Source of the DNA: Actinomycetes bacterium
GTDB taxonomy: Bacteria > Actinomycetota > Actinomycetes > S36-B12 > GCA-2699445
DNA length: 6,457 nucleotides
Reading direction: 5' to 3'
Assembly (NCBI GenBank): GCA_022600255.1
Contig: JAHZKU010000040.1
Span: 1 to 6,457, forward strand
Numbering within the stretch: position 1 is the first letter of the stretch; every line of letters starts with the position of its first letter. Below, one piece after another: positions 1-6,244 of this stretch. The notes beneath the pieces are model-generated. The model did no database searches. It saw only the letters and a list, made by a program, of their open reading frames with translations, and was not told the origin of the DNA. Both the position numbers and the translations under genes were made by a program.

Positions 1-1353
1 GAGGATGATCCACGTATTGATGGCGAGCTGCCCAAAGATCTGACCGGCGCCTACTTCCGCAACGGACCCAACAACAAGTTCGCGCCCACGAATCGTTATC
101 ACTGGTTCGACGGAGATGGGATGATTCACGGCGTCTGGTTCGCTGAAGGCCGCGCCCGCTACGGGAGTCGCTGGATCACCACGCAAGGCTCGGCGCTAGA
201 GGAAGAGCGCGCTGAGGCCATTTGGCCTGGAGTTTTGGGGCCCTTCGACTTTTCCCTGCCACTTGGTCCGATCAAAGACACGGCCAACACCGACTTGGTC
301 TACCTGCGCGACCATCTGGTGGCGCTTTGGTATGAGTCCGGGCAGGCCTACCCGCTGGACCCAGCCACTCTGGAGACGCAGGAGGACGCGGTGGCAGCCG
401 GAGACTTGGGGCAACTCCCCAGTCGAATCTCCGCCCACTCCAAAATCGATCCCGGCACACAAGACTTCGTGTTCTTCAACTACGGCGACCGGCCGCCACT
501 GATGCAGTACGGGGTGCTGCAACCAGATGGCAAGGTGCATCAAACCGACATCACGTTGCCCGGACCCCGCCGCCCACACGACATTGGTGTGACCCCCAAC
601 TACTCGATCCTCCACGACTTCCCTGTGTTCTTCGACGAGGCGCTATTCAAGAAGACCGGCAAACGTATCCCGGTCTTTCACCCCGATGTGCCTACCCGCT
701 ATGGCGTAATCCCGCGGTTTGGGGAGGATCGCGACGTGCGTTGGTTCGAGTTCGATCCGTGTTACATGCTGCATGTGGTGAACGCTTGGGAGGAAGACGA
801 CACCATCGTGATGATCGGGTGCCGCACTGATGACCCATCGTTGCGCCCCGACCCCGAGGACGGCAAGATTGCTGCGATGTTGTCCGGCATCAAGTTGCAG
901 GCCAACTTGTACCGCTGGGAGATGAATCTCGCCACGGGGCAGACCAGCGAACGCCATCTCGACAGGCTGAATGCGGAGTTCCCAATGATCAACGATCTTT
1001 GGTTGGGCAAGAAGAACCGCTACTCCTACCATTCGGTCATCCCATACGAGATTCCGGCGACTTTTGAGGGTTTGGTCAAGTACGACCTCGAGTCGGGGCA
1101 AGTCATTGATCGCTATGACTATCCTGCGGGGGTCTATGGCAGCGAGGCTCCGTTCGCCCCGCGGGACGGGGCCACCGAAGAAGATGATGGCTACTTGATC
1201 ACTTTTGTCACCGACACGAATGACTGGACCAGCCAATGCTTGGTGTTGGATGCGCGTGATCTCGCAGCCGGGCCCATTGCCACCATCCATTTGCCCGCAC
1301 GCGTGCCCGCGGGCTTCCATTCCACGTTCGTCCCGAACGGCGACATCTTCTAG
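1..1353 (+). CDS. Carotenoid oxygenase (RPE65/carotenoid cleavage dioxygenase/lignostilbene dioxygenase family), 5' partial
   Basis: The reading frame is open from base 1, so the start lies upstream; 450 codons are visible and probably only a few tens of N-terminal residues are missing. The family is a seven-bladed beta-propeller with a non-haem Fe(II) held by four histidines, which uses O2 to split a C=C bond of carotenoids, apocarotenoids or stilbenes into carbonyl products. All four ligand positions are recognisable: SAHSKIDP (His codon 436), RRPHDIGVTPNY (577), CYMLHVVNAWEED (772) and AGFHSTFVPN (1318). The N-terminal FRNGPN and HWFDGDGMIHG motifs (about 55-135) and the EDDGY motif (1180-1194), whose acid lies in the second shell of the iron in family structures, are also present. 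The protein ends ten residues after the last His, as is usual. No signal peptide can be judged. The substrate cannot be read from sequence; a stilbene-like or apocarotenoid compound is equally possible. The family call is very secure. Confidence 0.95.
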   Translation, partial: EDDPRIDGELPKDLTGAYFRNGPNNKFAPTNRYHWFDGDGMIHGVWFAEGRARYGSRWITTQGSALEEERAEAIWPGVLGPFDFSLPLGPIKDTANTDLVYLRDHLVALWYESGQAYPLDPATLETQEDAVAAGDLGQLPSRISAHSKIDPGTQDFVFFNYGDRPPLMQYGVLQPDGKVHQTDITLPGPRRPHDIGVTPNYSILHDFPVFFDEALFKKTGKRIPVFHPDVPTRYGVIPRFGEDRDVRWFEFDPCYMLHVVNAWEEDDTIVMIGCRTDDPSLRPDPEDGKIAAMLSGIKLQANLYRWEMNLATGQTSERHLDRLNAEFPMINDLWLGKKNRYSYHSVIPYEIPATFEGLVKYDLESGQVIDRYDYPAGVYGSEAPFAPRDGATEEDDGYLITFVTDTNDWTSQCLVLDARDLAAGPIATIHLPARVPAGFHSTFVPNGDIF

Positions 1354-1438
1354 TGGGAGTACTTCTGGTTCTGATGCCTCAGCCATGCGGTGCCTTCGCC
1401 CCTGCGACGCGGCCACAGTTCCCGATGCGGCTGAGCCG

Positions 1439-1936
1439 ATGGGTAAGGCAATCGCCCCAGCACCACCGCGCATGCTGACCGCCAATGATCTGGTGGGCGC
1501 CTGGTCGCTGCAGCGGTTCTGGGTCACAAAACCCGATGGCGCCCGATTCTTCCCCTACGGTCAGGATGCGATGGGCACCCTGCTCTACACGGCCACGGGC
1601 TGGATGTCCGCCGACCTATGCCGCGCCGATCGCGGCTCGGATGACATCGCAAGCTTGGAGTACGCGGCCAGCGCCGACCCCGACCAACGACTCCGGGCCT
1701 ACGACGGCTATACGAGCTATTCCGGTCGTTATGAACTCCAACCACGAATACCCGACGCCTCGGGGTCGACCGCGGTGGACGTGCTGCACCACATCGAACT
1801 CGCACTGGCACCGGCCATGATTGGTCAAACGCTACGCCGCACGGCAACGCTGGCCGCTGACGAACTCGCCTTGCGATACTCAGTCCGATCACGCAGCGGG
1901 CTGGACACCTACCGCCTGACTTGGACGCGCGCATGA
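1439..1936 (+). CDS. Lipocalin-like domain protein, probably cytoplasmic
   Basis: A 165-residue protein resembling the bacterial lipocalin-like domain family (PF13924 type). With the ATG at 1439 as residue 1, the hallmarks are LVGAWSLQRF near residues 18-27, a PYGQDAMGTLLYTATGWMS segment near 39-57, YSGRYEL near 94-100, and VLHHIELALAPAMIGQTLRR near 115-134. The family forms a small beta-barrel, is often found beside metabolic enzymes, and rarely has a known function; ligand binding or a cyclase/isomerase-like role is only inferred. No signal peptide is evident. The start is uncertain: the ATG at 1472 sits just before the conserved domain, the one at 1385 would add an unconserved leader, and none has a good Shine-Dalgarno sequence. 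The gene follows the oxygenase by 85 bases and its TGA overlaps the ATG of the dehydrogenase gene, so it is probably co-transcribed with both. Confidence 0.8.
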   Translation: MGKAIAPAPPRMLTANDLVGAWSLQRFWVTKPDGARFFPYGQDAMGTLLYTATGWMSADLCRADRGSDDIASLEYAASADPDQRLRAYDGYTSYSGRYELQPRIPDASGSTAVDVLHHIELALAPAMIGQTLRRTATLAADELALRYSVRSRSGLDTYRLTWTRA

Positions 1937-3705
1937 AACCAGCAACGGGCATCGTTGAGCCACCAGATATCGAGCCGGAATCGGCCACCAGATCCCAAGG
2001 TGACCAGTGGTTCGCCGAACACGCCGAAGTGCTGCGGCTGGCCGACGCCGCATCTCGCGCGCGCACGGCTTTCACGCCCTACCTTGAATCCCCGCGCGCG
2101 CACCTGCACCCGGTCGGTGCAAAGGCACGGGGCCAGGAGTGGTTCGCCGCGGTTCGCAATAGCGCACTCTCGGGCACCGCACCGGATGACGCCGAACTGT
2201 TTCTGCCCGACGAGATTTCTCCCTTCACACAAGAACCCCTTGGTGTGCGGTACGCCCGACCGACACCCGAACAGATATTCTCCGCGATTGGCAACGCAGC
2301 CCCGAGCTGGGCCGCGGCTTCGCCGCAGGAGCGAGTTGGGGTGTGTTTAGAAGCCTTGGACCGACTCCACCAAGACGTATTCGCGAATGCCTACGCAACC
2401 ATGCACACCACGGGGCAGCCGTTCATCATGGCGTTCGCGGGCAGTGGCGCGAACTCGCTGGATCGTGGCCTCGAGGCGGTGGTCTACGCTATGCGCGCGA
2501 TGGCGGACGTCGCCCCAGCCGCCGAGTTTCGGCGCAGCTTCGGCGCCGCAGAGGTGACTCTAGACAAGCGGTATCAGATCCGACCCCGCGGCGTGGGGGT
2601 GGTGATCGCCTGCGGCAGCTATCCGGCCTGGAACGCGTATCCCGCGATCTTCGCCAATCTCGCCACGGGTAATCCCGTCGTCGTGAAGCCACACCCAGCC
2701 ACCGTGTTACCGGTCGCGCGTGCCGTCCAGATCGTCCGCGCGGTGCTGGCCGAAGCCGGCCATGACCCCAACTTGGTCATCATGGCGGTGGACACCACCG
2801 ATGAGCCGATTGCGAATGCGCTGATCGACCACCCGGCCACGGCAATCGTGGACTTCACCGGTAGCCCGCAATATGGCCAGGAACTGGAGCAGCGGTTCGA
2901 TCGATTGGTCTTCACAGAAACTGCGGGCACGAACGCAGTGATCCTAGAAAGCGCCAGGGACCTCGACGCGGTCCTCGTAGCGCTGGCGCGATCCTTGTGC
3001 TTGTTCTCCGGGCAAATGTGTACGACGCCGCAGAACGTCTTTGTGCCGCCCGTTGTGCAAACACCAACTGGTCCGGTTCCTTACGCGCAGGTGCGCCGCC
3101 GTCTGCTCGCCGAGATCGATCGGGTTGCGACAGATCCTCGCATCGCCGCCGCCACTTGTGGTGCTGTCCACAGTCAGACGACCATCGCCGCGTTGGATGC
3201 ATTAGCGGAATCGAGCCAGCTGTCGCAGCGAGACGCAGCACACTCACCTGAGCATGTCTTGCGACAGCACACCGCATACGAACACCCCGATTTCCCGCGA
3301 GCCCGCACCTGCACACCGTTGGTGCTGGAGTCCGCAGCCCGTGACGATCTGCACCGCGCCGAGCGTTTCGGGCCGGTGTCTTTTTTGATCCCGGTCCAAG
3401 ACCGAGACGAAGCCTTGGCGTTGGCTGCAGCAGACGCAGCCGCGTGCGGCGCGATCGCCTCCTACTGCTACACGACTGATCTCAGCTACGCCGACGCCGT
3501 GGAATCGGCGTTCTTTGCGGCTGGGGCGTCGATCGGCTTCAACCTCGTTCGGCAGGCTCCCCTTAACTTCACCGCTGCTTTCAGCGACTACCACGTCACC
3601 GGTTTGAACCCGGCTGGAAACGCGTGCCTGACAGACCTCGCGTTTGTGGCCAGCCGATTCCGAATCGTGCAGTCCAAGACTGAGCGGGTCGGTGCAGAGG
3701 CCTAG
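1933..3705 (+). CDS. paaN: PaaN-type aldehyde dehydrogenase (phenylacetic acid degradation protein PaaN, dehydrogenase-only form)
   Basis: A 590-residue member of the aldehyde dehydrogenase superfamily, resembling the stand-alone PaaN group rather than the fused PaaZ type, because no MaoC-like hydratase domain follows. The first 110 or so residues are the extra N-terminal region seen in that group. Dehydrogenase landmarks: Asn234 in the PAWNAY oxyanion motif, Lys252 in VVVKPHPA, the cofactor loop FTGSPQYG at 308-315, general base Glu329 in FTETAGTN, and nucleophile Cys363 in SGQMCTTPQN. It should oxidise an aldehyde to an acid with NAD(P)+. In phenylacetate catabolism such enzymes act on the ring-cleaved CoA semialdehyde, but no other paa gene is visible here. 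The ATG at 1933 is chosen because it overlaps the preceding TGA as ATGA, suggesting translational coupling; an in-frame TTG at 1921 is less likely. With the oxygenase upstream, a role in clearing its aldehyde products is an attractive alternative. The enzyme class is secure, the exact substrate is not. Confidence 0.88.
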   Translation: MKPATGIVEPPDIEPESATRSQGDQWFAEHAEVLRLADAASRARTAFTPYLESPRAHLHPVGAKARGQEWFAAVRNSALSGTAPDDAELFLPDEISPFTQEPLGVRYARPTPEQIFSAIGNAAPSWAAASPQERVGVCLEALDRLHQDVFANAYATMHTTGQPFIMAFAGSGANSLDRGLEAVVYAMRAMADVAPAAEFRRSFGAAEVTLDKRYQIRPRGVGVVIACGSYPAWNAYPAIFANLATGNPVVVKPHPATVLPVARAVQIVRAVLAEAGHDPNLVIMAVDTTDEPIANALIDHPATAIVDFTGSPQYGQELEQRFDRLVFTETAGTNAVILESARDLDAVLVALARSLCLFSGQMCTTPQNVFVPPVVQTPTGPVPYAQVRRRLLAEIDRVATDPRIAAATCGAVHSQTTIAALDALAESSQLSQRDAAHSPEHVLRQHTAYEHPDFPRARTCTPLVLESAARDDLHRAERFGPVSFLIPVQDRDEALALAAADAAACGAIASYCYTTDLSYADAVESAFFAAGASIGFNLVRQAPLNFTAAFSDYHVTGLNPAGNACLTDLAFVASRFRIVQSKTERVGAEA

Positions 3706-3800
3706 CCCAGGTCGCGGCAGCCGAGTCCCAACCTGTTGCTACTTTCTCAGCGACGCGTGAGCAGCAGCCCCAGTGGGCCCAAGCGAACCTCCGCCAATGG

Positions 3801-3839
3801 AGTTCGGCGCAGAGTGCTTTCAGCCTTCTGCGCCAAGCT
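3801..3839. terminator. Inverted repeat between convergent genes, probable bidirectional terminator
   Basis: GGCGCAGA (3806-3813) and TCTGCGCC (3827-3834) form a perfect 8-bp stem around a 13-base loop. The flanks AGTTC and AAGCT extend the pairing by four more pairs, one of them G-T, past a single mismatch. It lies in the 168-base gap where the dehydrogenase gene (ending 3705) and the leftward secreted-protein gene (ending 3874) meet. There is no T-run on either side, so it is not a classical intrinsic terminator, but T-less hairpins are common in GC-rich actinobacteria. A weaker imperfect repeat (GTTGCT at 3735-3740 with AGCAGC at 3763-3768, enclosing CTCA/TGAG) lies in the same gap. Nothing else is recognisable in 3706-3873. 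Confidence 0.55.
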
Positions 3840-3873
3840 CAACAGCGCGGGGCTACCCAACACCGGGGCAGTT

Positions 3874-4602
3874 TCAGGAACAGTCCTTACCGACCAACCG
3901 CGAGACGTCCACCTCAGCGTCCTCCGAGTATGCGCCGATACTGCCAGATGTGTACGGGTGCAGATTGTCGACGTGGGCGCCGACCCGCTCACCGTTCACG
4001 CGATACACCGTGCGGGTCGAACCGTTCGACCGCTCTTTGCGCTTCACATTCATCCGGATCCATTCGCCCACCTCAGCGGCGGGTTCCGCGCTCGTGTAGA
4101 GAAAACGCTGTCCACCTGTGTAGTCGGGGTGGCGCTGACCCACCTCAAACCCATTCGGTTTCACGATCGCGTAAGAGAAGTGTTGATTGTCCCGGTAGTC
4201 CCAGACCAACCAGCCAACCTCCCAGGGGTTGGCCGCGCTGCCCTCCCGCAACTGGGTTACGGTGCGCATCTTGGTGGCCACCCGAACACAGGAACCCGTG
4301 AACTGCTCCTTGCTCGTGACCAGCGAAGCGTGTGTACGATCAGGCGCTGTTGCGGCCATCGGCTCAAGCACAAGTCGGCCCCCATCGGCGACTTCCGTAC
4401 GCGTTGGGCCGTAGCCAGCAAACTTCACGGCCCAAGGACCAAACGAGTCGCCATCGGTGACTTGGGAGGTGCCGTAGTCGCGGAACTTGTCTACGATTTT
4501 GGACGGCCCATCGGCTTGGGCTGAGGTGGCTCCCAATGCCATTACGCTGGTAGAGACTAGCCCCATCACCAGTGTGGCTACGGTCCCTTTCAACCAACCC
4601 AT
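3874..4602 (-). CDS. Secreted protein with probable concanavalin A-like (LamG/DUF1080-like) beta-sandwich domain
   Basis: A 242-residue exported protein of unknown function. The N-terminus is a typical Sec signal peptide: a short basic start (MGWLKG), a hydrophobic core from about residue 8 to 25, and a likely cut after Ala30 in SAQA-DG. The mature part looks like one beta-sandwich of the concanavalin-like type: an FGPWAVKFAGYG strand near 54-65, LVLEPMAATAP near 77-87, the aromatic stretch NPWEVGWLVWDYRDNQHFSYAIVKP near 125-149 (written here only as a landmark region rich in Trp and Tyr), and the closing GSIGAYSEDAEVDVSRL. Such domains bind or cleave polysaccharides in some families, but I cannot identify a catalytic pair. 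Two cysteines, Cys105 and Cys241, could form a disulfide joining the C-terminal end to the core. The start is supported by a GGGAG site ten bases upstream. It is divergent from the amino-sugar epimerase gene, consistent with a cell-surface role but not proof. Confidence 0.8.
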   Translation of the reverse strand: MGWLKGTVATLVMGLVSTSVMALGATSAQADGPSKIVDKFRDYGTSQVTDGDSFGPWAVKFAGYGPTRTEVADGGRLVLEPMAATAPDRTHASLVTSKEQFTGSCVRVATKMRTVTQLREGSAANPWEVGWLVWDYRDNQHFSYAIVKPNGFEVGQRHPDYTGGQRFLYTSAEPAAEVGEWIRMNVKRKERSNGSTRTVYRVNGERVGAHVDNLHPYTSGSIGAYSEDAEVDVSRLVGKDCS

Positions 4603-4612
4603 TGCTACCCAA

Positions 4613-4617
4613 CTCCC
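4613..4617 (-). promoter_or_regulatory. Ribosome binding site of the secreted-protein gene
   Basis: On the - strand this reads GGGAG, ten bases before the ATG at 4602. It fixes the start that gives a complete signal peptide. I see no convincing -35/-10 pair for this gene in the divergent intergenic region. Confidence 0.6.
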
Positions 4618-4696
4618 AGCAGATGCGTCTTTCCCTTAACAAACTTGATATCGGGACTGGAAATTGCGTTCTTAAGCCTCAACTGCAACGAATCGC

Positions 4697-4702
4697 TAGG
4701 CT
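4697..4702 (+). promoter_or_regulatory. Probable -10 box (TAGGCT) of the epimerase gene
   Basis: TAGGCT matches the actinobacterial TAnnnT -10 pattern. It is followed by six bases and then the GTG at 4709, the spacing expected if transcription begins on the start codon itself and the mRNA is leaderless, a common arrangement in actinobacteria. The usual -35 position (about 4673-4680) has no good match; TTGATA at 4645-4650 is too far away to pair with it. The upstream AGG could instead act as a weak ribosome binding site on a longer transcript. Confidence 0.4.
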
Positions 4703-4708
4703 GAGAAA

Positions 4709-6205
4709 GTGGATGAGCCAGCCCCAGTGCAGGTCAGTGCGCGGGTGGTCTGCGTCGTGGGAACTCGGCCCGAAGCCATCAAGCTGATCCCGGTCCTACG
4801 AGCTCTGCGAGACTGCCCCTTCCTTGAACCGTTCCTGCTCGTGACTGGGCAACACCGCGACATGGTGCGCGAGTTGATGGGTAAGGCTGGCATCTCCATT
4901 AACGCCGAGCTCGACCTGAAACCGACCGGGGGTGAAATCAACTCGCTCGTGACCCAGGTGATCGAGGGCACCGACGAGGTATTGGCGTTCTTGGCTCGCG
5001 AGGATCCAGAATCTGGTCTCCCGTTCACGGCGGCCGTAGTCGTTCACGGTGACACCAGCAGCGCGATGGCGGGTGCGATCGCGGCAATGGGACGCCAGGT
5101 TCCTGTGATCCATGTGGAGGCCGGTCTGCGCACGCGAGACTGGTGGCAGCCTTGGCCTGAGGAGTTGAACCGGCAGCTCGTTGCTCGCATTGCGGCCATG
5201 CACTTTGCGCCAACACAAGTGAACCTCGCCAACCTGATTCGTGAGGCGGTCCCAGAAGCTCGCATCATGGTGACGGGCAATACCGGGATCGATGCCCTGC
5301 TGTGGGCTGCCGAGCAGCCCATGGAGTGCGACGATCCGGTCGTGGAAGAACTGATAGCGTCAGACGAACGTCTGGTGGTGGTCACAGCCCATCGCCGCGA
5401 GAGTTGGGGCACCGGCCTTGACCACATCGCGGACGGTGTCGCAGCCGCCGCCCGAGCGACCCCCGAAGTTCATTTCTTAGTACCAATGCATCCCAATCCA
5501 ACTGTGCGGGAGAGCCTGATCCCACGGCTGTCGGACCTGGACAATGTCTGGTTGACCGAGCCCTTGGACTACATCCCGTTTGCCCACCTGTTGCGGCGGG
5601 CGGAGATTGTGGTTACTGATTCGGGGGGCATTCAAGAAGAGGCACCGGCGTTCGACACCCCGGTCTTGGTCTGTCGCGCGGAGACAGAACGGACAGAGGG
5701 GCTCGAAGCGGGGACACTCAGGCTGGTGGGGACCAATCCCAACGTCATCCGTGACGCCATCACCGAACTCCTGAACGACCGACTCGCCTACGAGTCAATG
5801 GCGCTGGCTGCGAACCCGTACGGCGACGGTCACGCAGCCCAACGCATCGTTGCTGCCATGGTGAATCTACTCGGCAAGGGGGACGCGCCTGTCTCATTCG
5901 GGCCCGGCTACGACAAGGATGCGGTGTTGGAGGCGGCCGGATACGGCTCCTACGGCGACAGCCATTCCACGCTGCGGCCCGCAGGCTGGAGTCCACCAGT
6001 TGCGGGGAGATGGTGGGATCAAGCCGAAGCCGCCAGTGCGGCCGCTGCGGACACCGAGGCCTGGGAAGCAACCGATGCACCCCCTGTCACCCTGCATTCT
6101 CCGGAACTGTTGCACGCCCTGGACCAGCTGGCTGCCAAACAGCAGCGCCGTTTGAGCCGACTCGGCCAGCGCGTCATGCGGGCCACGTCACTCGATAGGG
6201 ACTGA
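4709..6205 (+). CDS. wecB: UDP-N-acetylglucosamine 2-epimerase (non-hydrolysing), with long C-terminal extension
   Basis: A 498-residue cytoplasmic enzyme that interconverts UDP-GlcNAc and UDP-ManNAc, supplying ManNAc units for cell-wall or surface glycans. The GT-B type epimerase core covers about residues 10-389. Landmarks are GTRPEAIKL (Arg20, Lys25), TGQHRDM (46-52), HGDTSSA with Asp115, HVEAGLRT with Glu137, WPEELNR with Glu151, TAHRRESWG with His228, and DSGGIQEEAP (304-313). Asp115, Glu137 and Glu151 match E. coli WecB Asp95, Glu117 and Glu131 at a constant offset of 20. In the UDP-loop the usual TERPE reads TERTE (Thr329). Residues 390-498 go beyond the family's usual length of about 370-390: a Gly/Tyr/Trp-containing part, an Ala-rich part, then a basic probable helix (KQQRRLSRLGQRV). 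The GTG at 4709 is chosen for the promoter spacing; the GTG at 4727 is an alternative. No second polysaccharide enzyme is in view, so the final glycan is unknown. Confidence 0.93.
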   Translation: MDEPAPVQVSARVVCVVGTRPEAIKLIPVLRALRDCPFLEPFLLVTGQHRDMVRELMGKAGISINAELDLKPTGGEINSLVTQVIEGTDEVLAFLAREDPESGLPFTAAVVVHGDTSSAMAGAIAAMGRQVPVIHVEAGLRTRDWWQPWPEELNRQLVARIAAMHFAPTQVNLANLIREAVPEARIMVTGNTGIDALLWAAEQPMECDDPVVEELIASDERLVVVTAHRRESWGTGLDHIADGVAAAARATPEVHFLVPMHPNPTVRESLIPRLSDLDNVWLTEPLDYIPFAHLLRRAEIVVTDSGGIQEEAPAFDTPVLVCRAETERTEGLEAGTLRLVGTNPNVIRDAITELLNDRLAYESMALAANPYGDGHAAQRIVAAMVNLLGKGDAPVSFGPGYDKDAVLEAAGYGSYGDSHSTLRPAGWSPPVAGRWWDQAEAASAAAADTEAWEATDAPPVTLHSPELLHALDQLAAKQQRRLSRLGQRVMRATSLDRD

Positions 6206-6220
6206 CCTGACTCAGGTCCC
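6198..6220 (+). repeat. Inverted repeat across the epimerase stop codon
   Basis: GACCTGA (6204-6210) and TCAGGTC (6212-6218) form a perfect 7-base-arm palindrome around one central C. An alternative RNA hairpin pairs GGGACTGA (6198-6205) with TCA-G-GTCCC (6212-6220), with one bulged G and a six-base loop. It covers the TGA stop of the epimerase and lies just before the next gene. It could be a weak attenuator, an mRNA 3' stabiliser or an operator; no T-run follows. Confidence 0.45.
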
Positions 6221-6232
6221 CGTTTCAACTCC

Positions 6233-6239
6233 GAAAGGA
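6233..6239 (+). promoter_or_regulatory. Strong ribosome binding site of the downstream exported-protein gene
   Basis: GAAAGGA lies five bases before the ATG at 6245. It is the best Shine-Dalgarno match in the window and fixes that start over later in-frame candidates. Confidence 0.75.
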
Positions 6240-6244
6240 CACTC

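Noticed and set aside
1205..1438. Upstream extension of the lipocalin-like gene into the oxygenase
   Set aside because: The frame is open, but the extra residues are Pro/Ser/Arg-rich and unlike the domain, and they would overlap the oxygenase by about 150 bases; the starts at 1439 or 1472 are far more plausible.
643..1527. Long open frame of 294 codons on the - strand
   Set aside because: It lies opposite the oxygenase, whose iron ligands and family motifs are intact, and its translation has no recognisable domain; it is a by-product of GC-rich codon use.
1524..2075. Open frame of 183 codons on the - strand
   Set aside because: It covers parts of two well-supported genes on the other strand, and its Arg/Ser-rich translation is typical of a non-coding frame.
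3774..3781. Eight-base palindrome TGGGCCCA
   Set aside because: It is short, GC-rich and has no loop; expected by chance at this composition.
3736..4524. Open frame of 262 codons on the + strand
   Set aside because: It is antisense to the secreted-protein gene, which has a signal peptide, a Shine-Dalgarno site and a coherent domain. The + strand translation has none of these and would also run through the hairpin at 3801-3839.
4645..4675. TTGATA with TTCTTA as a rightward promoter
   Set aside because: The -35 is reasonable but the possible -10 is poor, and the TAGGCT nearer the start fits better; kept only as an alternative.
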